Shown here piece after piece: positions 33,775 through 38,384 of a stretch of DNA of 38,384 nucleotides. The stretch comes from an uncultured bacterium (GTDB taxonomy: Bacteria; Bacillota; Clostridia; Lachnospirales; Lachnospiraceae). The translations under genes were made by a program, and so were the position numbers. The notes under the pieces were generated by a model that saw only the letters and a list, made by a program, of their open reading frames with translations, was not told the DNA's origin and ran no database searches. The first letter of the stretch is position 1. Every line of letters begins with the position of its first letter. Location of the stretch: contig CAJMQQ010000024.1 in assembly GCA_905215625.1 (NCBI GenBank), positions 1 to 38,384 of the forward strand, read 5' to 3'.

Positions 33775-35247
33775 TTATTTCCACAAACTCTCACCATTTG
33801 TTTCAATCACTTTTTTCATCCAGCCATATGATTTTTTCTTTCTCCGTTCCAATGTGCCATTTCCTTTATCGTCCATATCAATATAAATAAAGCCATACCG
33901 TTTTTTCATCTCACCAGTAGAAAGACTAATTAAATCCATAGGCCCCCACATCGTATATCCAATGCAATCTACTCCATCCTCCATAATTGCCTGATATACT
34001 GCCTTCAGATGTTCTCTTATGTATTCAATCCGATAATCGTCCTGTATAGAACCGTCCTCTTCTATCTGATCCACAGCACCAAGTCCATTTTCTACAATAA
34101 AAAGAGGTTTTTGATATCTATCGTAAATTTCATTCATACAAAAACGAAGTCCCAGAGGATCAATTGGCCATCCCCATGGGGTCGCTGTAAGATATGGATT
34201 TAGATTACCTCCCATTGTCCTGCACTCTGACTCAGAATTAACCGTAGTAGAACGGTAGTAACTAAATGAAATGTAATCTAGCGTTCCCCTCTTTAAAATT
34301 TCCGAATCCTCGTTCTCTTTAATAACTGTTTCGATACCACGCCGCCGAAATAGATCAGTAGTATAGGATGGATAATATCCTCTTACCATAACATCAATGA
34401 AAAAAAGCGTCTCTCTCCGGTACTGCATTCTCCTGAAAACATCTTCTGGCTTGCAAGTTTCTGGATACACTTCACTTAACGCATACATCGCTCCAAACTG
34501 AGAATCTGGCATCATTTCATGGCCAAGACTTACCGCAAGTGCACTGGCTAAAAACATATGATGAACTGCCTGATAATGAGTTTGATTGTCACTCTTATGT
34601 GTTCCGCAGCATGCATAGCCCCGTACAGCATTAATTTCATTAAATGTCAGCCAGTACCTACACCTTTTTCCATATCGTTCAAATAATACTTGACAATATC
34701 TAACATAACAATCAATGGTATGTCTACTAGACCACCCGTCATAAGTTTCTGCTAAATAAAGCGGAAGCTCATCATGATGAATGGTAATCAACGGCTGAAT
34801 ATGGTATTTTTCCAACTCATCCAACACAGCTTCATAAAAGCTCAGTCCCTCTTCATTAGGCTCCAGTTCATCTCCTGTTGGAAAAATACGGCTCCAGCAA
34901 ATACTAAAACGAAAAACCTTAAATCCCATTCCAGCCATTAAAGCAATATCTTCTTTATAATGATGATAGAAATCCACTGCTTTATGACTGGGGTAGTACT
35001 GATCATCATATAAATACGGAATTGCTCCTTCCGGAATCCCATCCGGAAAAAGAAAGCTGCTTTTTCCGCAGAATCTATTTCCATTCGGAAGTTTCCAGGT
35101 TGTTCCTCTTGGATTCTGCACATTTCCATCTGTCTCTATATCATGTGTAGAAAGGCCTCTTCCACCTTCTTGATATCCACCCTCTACCTGAAAATCAGAA
35201 GTTGCACCTCCCCAAAGAAAGGAGTTTGGAAACTGTAACTTGTTCAT
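33775..35247 (-). CDS. 6-phospho-beta-glucosidase (GH1)
   Basis: This 490-aa enzyme hydrolyses 6-phospho-beta-glucosides delivered by the adjacent permease. It has the GH1 N-terminal signature FPNSFLWGGATSDFQVEGG, the acid/base E204 (LTFNEINAV) and the nucleophile in FIVENGLG. The phosphate-binding loop LSTGEMKKRYGFIYID, with Ser, Lys and Tyr, marks 6-phospho-beta-glucosidases of the BglA/AscB kind. A poorly conserved insertion after residue 40 (around NVQNPRGTTWKLPNG) is longer than in many relatives. ATG at 35247 has GGAGGCAGAGAGG upstream. The region looks richer in A+T than the core genes. Confidence 0.93.
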   Translation of the reverse strand: MNKLQFPNSFLWGGATSDFQVEGGYQEGGRGLSTHDIETDGNVQNPRGTTWKLPNGNRFCGKSSFLFPDGIPEGAIPYLYDDQYYPSHKAVDFYHHYKEDIALMAGMGFKVFRFSICWSRIFPTGDELEPNEEGLSFYEAVLDELEKYHIQPLITIHHDELPLYLAETYDGWSSRHTIDCYVRYCQVLFERYGKRCRYWLTFNEINAVRGYACCGTHKSDNQTHYQAVHHMFLASALAVSLGHEMMPDSQFGAMYALSEVYPETCKPEDVFRRMQYRRETLFFIDVMVRGYYPSYTTDLFRRRGIETVIKENEDSEILKRGTLDYISFSYYRSTTVNSESECRTMGGNLNPYLTATPWGWPIDPLGLRFCMNEIYDRYQKPLFIVENGLGAVDQIEEDGSIQDDYRIEYIREHLKAVYQAIMEDGVDCIGYTMWGPMDLISLSTGEMKKRYGFIYIDMDDKGNGTLERRKKKSYGWMKKVIETNGESLWK

Positions 35248-35313
35248 CCTCTCTGCCTCCATTTTTCTCACACAGCGCTGTTTTCCTATATTTTTCTTCT
35301 CCGGCCTATTTCC

Positions 35314-35342
35314 ATTATTCCATAGATTATTTCATAAATCAA
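35314..35342 (-). promoter_or_regulatory. Probable promoter of the beta-glucoside operon
   Basis: TTGATT (35337-35342) and AATAAT (35314-35319) on the minus strand have a 17-base spacer. The start would be near 35307, 60 bases before the GH1 ATG. Confidence 0.5.
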
Positions 35343-35411
35343 TGGTTGAAAAGGCACATAAAAAGTAACTAAGGTACAAAAAAAGTTCCTGTATTTTTAA
35401 CAATTATGTAG

Positions 35412-35417
35412 TATAAT
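35412..35417 (+). promoter_or_regulatory. -10 element of the RpiR-family regulator gene
   Basis: TATAAT lies 35 bases before the regulator ATG; the -35 is weak. The stretch 35355-35395 contains A-rich near-repeats (AAAAAGTAAC and AAAAAAGTTCC) that could hold the regulator's operator between the divergent promoters. Confidence 0.45.
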
Positions 35418-35452
35418 TATATTTAGGACTCTATAAGAAAAGGAGGCTTATC

Positions 35453-36262
35453 ATGTCCGCTATATCTCCAACTGCAACTATAAAACTGGCACAGATTCTC
35501 CAGACAGAACCAGAAAATTCCCTCAATCGTCTGATTGCCCAGACGGTAGCTTGTCATATATCAGATATAGACCATTTAAGTACAAATGACATGGCACGTC
35601 TCTGTAATATTTCCAAAACCACCTTTATTCGATTTTGCCGCCATCTAGGATATGAAACCTTTGCGGAGTTTAAATATGCCTTAATATATAACCAAACGGA
35701 TACCCATCAAAAATATGCCCTCTCAATTGAGGACTCATCTCTTTTTGCATGTGAATACTTTGACCGTCTTACAAGAAGCATCCATTGGATGAAACATCAT
35801 TTAGACCTGAAACTCTTGGAAAATATAGCGCAGGAACTCCTAAGGCGTGAACGCATTTTCCTTCTTGGCAATGCACAGTCTGGAAACAGCGCAAATAATT
35901 TGATGTTTGCTCTTCTTCAAATGGGAAAAGTTTGTCAGGTTGCCACCATCCATCAAGATCACATGGAAATTATTTCTCATCTAAAACCTGGAAGCATGGT
36001 AATCGTCATCTCAAACTATGGAAGTTTTTTTGATATATTTGTCACACCTGACTGTTTTAAAGACAAGCCCCAAAATACTCTCGTATATCTTATGACCTGT
36101 AATCCGTCCCTTTCACAGCCGGAAGGGGTGGATCATATTCTGCTTTGCAATGAAGATGCCGGTTTCGCTGGCGGAAATCTTAGTATTGACATCGCCCTCG
36201 AACTACTTCTTCAATATTACCGTCCCTTGGCTCTAAAAAACGAAAAACACCGTCTAAAATAA
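35453..36262 (+). CDS. MurR/RpiR-family transcriptional regulator
   Basis: This 269-aa protein has an N-terminal RpiR-type HTH (about 1-77: FIRFCRHLGYETFAEFKYAL preceded by SKTT) and a C-terminal SIS phospho-sugar binding domain (about 110-245: IFLLGNAQSGNSANNLMFAL, GSMVIVISNYGSFFDI). It should sense a sugar phosphate produced by the divergent PTS-GH1 operon and control that operon. Use of an RpiR regulator instead of a BglG antiterminator is one of several known solutions for beta-glucoside loci. ATG at 35453 follows AAAGGAGG. Confidence 0.9.
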   Translation: MSAISPTATIKLAQILQTEPENSLNRLIAQTVACHISDIDHLSTNDMARLCNISKTTFIRFCRHLGYETFAEFKYALIYNQTDTHQKYALSIEDSSLFACEYFDRLTRSIHWMKHHLDLKLLENIAQELLRRERIFLLGNAQSGNSANNLMFALLQMGKVCQVATIHQDHMEIISHLKPGSMVIVISNYGSFFDIFVTPDCFKDKPQNTLVYLMTCNPSLSQPEGVDHILLCNEDAGFAGGNLSIDIALELLLQYYRPLALKNEKHRLK

Positions 36263-36293
36263 CTTCCATATATTTATCTTACATTATACAAAC

Positions 36294-36347
36294 AAGCCCT
36301 CAGGCTGTCTCCGGCATCAGCTGCCGGTTTTGACAGGCCTAAGGGCT
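36294..36347. terminator. Branched hairpin between convergent rpiR-type gene and suf operon
   Basis: Outer arms 36295-36309 and 36332-36347 pair over about 15 bp with small imperfections. They enclose an inner CCGGC/GCCGG hairpin (36311-36327). It lies between two convergent stop codons and is likely a bidirectional terminator, although neither strand has a strong T-run. Confidence 0.6.
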
Positions 36348-36403
36348 GTTCTATATCGTTCTCTTATGGTTATTGTTTTCTTATGATTCTCTTCTGTTTT
36401 CGA

Positions 36404-37348
36404 TTACTTTAAGAAACCGTTTACAATCTGCGCTTCTGCTTCTTCTTCTGTCAGGCCTAAAGTCATCAGCTTAATAATCTGTTCTCCTGCAATCTTGCCA
36501 ATGGCTGCTTCATGGATCAGGGCAGCGTCAATGTTATTTGCTGTCAGCTCCGGAACTGCTTCAATCCTTGCATGATCCATAATAATGGCGTCGCACTCGG
36601 TATGGCCTGCACACTGGGTATTGCCATTAAGCTGGGAAATGAAAATCTGATGGGATTCATCTTTTGCTACAGATCTGGAAACCAGGTTGGCGCTGGAACC
36701 TTCGCCATTTAAGTTTACAACAAAACTGCTCTCTGCCTTCTGAGTTCCGTGGGTCAGAAGTCTCTCCCGGATAATCAGCTTGGCATCTTTATCCAAATCT
36801 GCTTTCGTTTTGCGGATAGTGGAATCCACGCCCTTAATCTGGACCATTTCCATCTCCAGGTAGCTTCCTTCTTCCATGGTAATCTCTGTAGTTGGGTTTA
36901 AAACCCGTTCTCCCTTGCCGTCTCCGCTTCCATAATGCTTTTCTACGTATTTTACCTTTGCATTTTTTCCAATAAAGAAACGATGGATTCCATCATGCTC
37001 GGACTTCTGGTCTCCGCTGTTATGAATGCCGCAGCCGGCTACAATCACAACATCTGCGCCTTCCCCTACATAAAAATCATTGTATACCATTTCTGTCAGA
37101 CCGCTCTGGCTCAATACTACCGGAATGTGTACGCTTTCGTGAACGGTATGGGGCTTAATCCGGATATCGATTCCTGTACCGTCTTCTTTGGAAACAATAT
37201 CAATATTGGCGGTCGTCGTTCTCTGGGCAGTCTGTCCATTGGAGCGCAGGTTGAACGCTCCTGCCGGTACCTCGTGGAGATCCGCTACCTCCCTTAAAAG
37301 TCTCATCTGAATTTCATCTATCTCTATCTTCTGATCGAGCTGTTCCAT
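36404..37348 (-). CDS. SufB/SufD-family iron-sulfur scaffold protein, short form
   Basis: This protein forms the scaffold with SufC on which Fe-S clusters are built. At 314 aa it is much shorter than SufB (about 470) or SufD (about 420). The core beta-helix is present: DVVIVAGCGIHNSG, HRFFIGKNAKVKYVEKHYG, then CAGHTECDAIIMDHA. The C-terminal SufB-type block is AALIHEAAIGKIAGEQ and LGLTEEEAEAQIVNGFL. The single SufB/D gene directly after sufC, with no sufS, sufU or second scaffold gene next to it, fits the minimal SMS/SUF-like form seen in archaea and Clostridia. Possible ligands are the Cys in CAGHTECD and nearby His/Glu. Confidence 0.88.
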   Translation of the reverse strand: MEQLDQKIEIDEIQMRLLREVADLHEVPAGAFNLRSNGQTAQRTTTANIDIVSKEDGTGIDIRIKPHTVHESVHIPVVLSQSGLTEMVYNDFYVGEGADVVIVAGCGIHNSGDQKSEHDGIHRFFIGKNAKVKYVEKHYGSGDGKGERVLNPTTEITMEEGSYLEMEMVQIKGVDSTIRKTKADLDKDAKLIIRERLLTHGTQKAESSFVVNLNGEGSSANLVSRSVAKDESHQIFISQLNGNTQCAGHTECDAIIMDHARIEAVPELTANNIDAALIHEAAIGKIAGEQIIKLMTLGLTEEEAEAQIVNGFLK

Positions 37349-37367
37349 ATCCTCTATCCTCCTAAAC

Positions 37368-38096
37368 TTATCGGTTTAACACACTGCAGGCATCTACCGC
37401 AGAGGCTGTGCCTAAAATCTGAGGAAGAATCTCTTCCCTGGTTCCCTGCTTGGAAATCTGTCCGTCTGCAATTACTACGATTTCATCTGCAATATTCAAG
37501 ATTCTCTCCTGGTGGGAAATAATCAGGATGGAACCGTTGGTCGTCTCTCTCATTCTCTCAAATACCTGAATCAGGTTCTGGAAACTCCACAGGTCGATTC
37601 CAGCCTCCGGCTCGTCAAATACAGAAAGCTGGGTTTTTCTGGCAAGAACCGTGGCAATCTCGATACGTTTTAACTCACCGCCGGAAAGACTTCCATTGAC
37701 TTCGCGGTTAATATAATCCTTGGCACACAGGCCTACCTCCGAAAGATACTTACAAGCATCGGCGGCAGACAGTTTTTCTCTTGCAGCAAGACGAATTAAA
37801 TCCAGAACCTGGACGCCCTTAAAGCGCACCGGCTGCTGGAATGCAAAACTGATGCCCATATTGGCCCTGTCGGTAATGGAAGCTTCTGTAATGTCCCTTC
37901 CATTAAAATAAATTTTGCCGGATGCAGGCTTATAAATTCCGGCAATCAGCTTTGCCAGAGTAGATTTACCGCCTCCATTAGGGCCGGTAATGACTACAAA
38001 TTTATTATCATCTATTGTCAAACTTAAATTTTTAATAATATCCTTTTCTCCCTTTTCATCTTTTACGTCAAAGGATATATTCTCTAATGTAAGCAT
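37368..38096 (-). CDS. sufC: SufC Fe-S cluster assembly ATPase
   Basis: This ABC-type cytosolic ATPase drives cluster assembly on the SufB/D scaffold. The 242-aa protein has Walker A GPNGGGKST (39-47), the Q-loop AFQQPVRFKGV typical of SufC, the signature SLSGGELKR, and Walker B LSVFDEPEAGIDLWS with the SufC-specific AGID wording. The H-loop is ISHQERIL. No membrane partner is adjacent, only the scaffold gene 19 bases downstream. ATG at 38096 has AGGAGGAACTT upstream. Confidence 0.93.
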   Translation of the reverse strand: MLTLENISFDVKDEKGEKDIIKNLSLTIDDNKFVVITGPNGGGKSTLAKLIAGIYKPASGKIYFNGRDITEASITDRANMGISFAFQQPVRFKGVQVLDLIRLAAREKLSAADACKYLSEVGLCAKDYINREVNGSLSGGELKRIEIATVLARKTQLSVFDEPEAGIDLWSFQNLIQVFERMRETTNGSILIISHQERILNIADEIVVIADGQISKQGTREEILPQILGTASAVDACSVLNR

Positions 38097-38193
38097 AAGT
38101 TCCTCCTGGTTCTGTTTTGAAGAAATTTTAGATTCAGACAGTCTGCATCAAATCCGCACCAGCATTTCTGACTGCAAACAGCCTGCACTGGCT

Positions 38194-38199
38194 ATTATA
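38194..38199 (-). promoter_or_regulatory. -10 of the sufC-sufB operon
   Basis: TATAAT on the minus strand lies about 100 bases before the sufC start codon. The -35 is poor. The leader of about 90 nt contains several short CTGCA/CAGAC repeats but no riboswitch that I know. Confidence 0.45.
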
Positions 38200-38270
38200 C
38201 ACGATTGTGATTTTCTTTACCAGGGAATTTTTCACAAATTCCAAAGAGTTTTCTAAAAAAAGCATAATGC

Positions 38271-38302
38271 AAAATTGGCGGCATCTATTAAGATGCCGCC
38301 AA
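38271..38302 (-). terminator. Terminator after tRNA-Leu
   Basis: Exact 12-bp arms TTGGCGGCATCT (38291-38302, minus strand) and AGATGCCGCCAA (38275-38286) with a 4-base loop are followed by TTTT. This ends the tRNA transcript ahead of the suf promoter. Confidence 0.85.
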
Positions 38303-38321
38303 CCTCTTAAACCTTTATGCA

Positions 38322-38384
38322 TGCGGGAAATGGGACTTGAACCCACACGAGCATACACCCACAAGATCCTTAGTCTTGCCTGTC
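38322..38384 (-). tRNA. tRNA-Leu, anticodon AAG (partial, cut by the window end)
   Basis: The minus strand shows an anticodon arm CAAGA-CTAAGGA-TCTTG with anticodon AAG. A long class II variable arm follows, then the T arm GTGGG-TTCAAGT-CCCAT, and an acceptor end TTCCCGC with discriminator A. CCA is not encoded. The 5' acceptor strand and most of the D arm lie beyond the window. Confidence 0.9.

Noticed and set aside
38105..38190. Possible riboswitch in the sufC leader
   Set aside because: Only short repeated CTGCA/CAGAC words occur, no conserved aptamer core or terminator is visible, and they do not form one consistent stem.
1..38384. CRISPR arrays, insertion sequences, integrases or phage structural genes
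   Set aside because: I looked for regularly spaced repeats, transposase or integrase motifs and terminal inverted repeats with target duplications, and saw none.

Overview
The window looks like a chromosomal segment of a spore-forming, low-to-mid GC Clostridia, most likely a Lachnospiraceae-type gut Firmicute. The reasons are an uninterrupted sporulation sigma factor K gene, a dgt-dnaG-rpoD-trmK block of clostridial type, strong AGGAGG ribosome binding sites, a ZTP riboswitch ahead of purine genes, a SufC plus single SufB/D pair, and a Csp-like subtilisin protease. I see no insertion sequence, integrase, prophage gene or CRISPR array. Almost every gene is on the minus strand; only pyrBI, treR and an rpiR-family regulator are on the plus strand.

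Layout. 1-2.0 kb: galE and sigK. 2.1-4.3 kb: a purine operon in which the two activities of bacterial PurH are split into a stand-alone AICAR transformylase and an archaeal-type IMP cyclohydrolase (PurO), under a ZTP (pfl) riboswitch with an overlapping terminator. 4.3-8.3 kb: a three-gene ABC system (ATPase, secreted and anchored Ig-like protein, MacB/FtsX permease). 8.35-9.16 kb: an unrecognised protein, divergent from pyrB-pyrI (9.3-10.7 kb). 10.74-11.09 kb: the RNase P RNA gene. 11.1-16.4 kb: a lactose/cellobiose-family PTS operon (IIA, IIB, IIC, GH1) with its PRD regulator. 16.4-24.9 kb: dgt, dnaG, rpoD, trmK, a large nucleoside kinase, Nudix, SGNH hydrolase and YitT. 25.2-26.6 kb: two HTH proteins and an unknown 246-aa protein whose promoter lies in a long dyad (a toxin-antitoxin-like layout). 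26.6-28.4 kb: S8 protease. 28.4-32.3 kb: trehalose operon treB-treC with divergent treR. 32.4-36.3 kb: a beta-glucoside PTS IIBC plus GH1 operon, divergent from an RpiR-family regulator. 36.4-38.1 kb: sufC-sufB. 38.3 kb to the end: a partial tRNA-Leu(AAG).

How the parts work together. The information-processing block couples replication priming, housekeeping sigma, tRNA modification and dNTP balance. Purine and pyrimidine synthesis genes sit a few kb apart under unrelated controls. Three PTS loci each pair uptake and phosphorylation with a phospho-sugar hydrolase and a dedicated regulator of a different family (PRD, GntR/UTRA, RpiR). Two of the three permeases lack an IIA domain and must borrow one from elsewhere. 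The sugar loci at 11-16 kb and 32-36 kb look more A+T-rich by eye than the core genes, which fits accessory cargo.

The most distinctive items are the ZTP riboswitch over a split PurH pathway, the dyad-controlled XRE/unknown-protein locus, the treR/treB overlap with no intergenic space, the perfect 19-bp dyad ahead of the cellobiose-type operon, and the minimal SUF pair. All family calls come from reading motifs; no database search was run.
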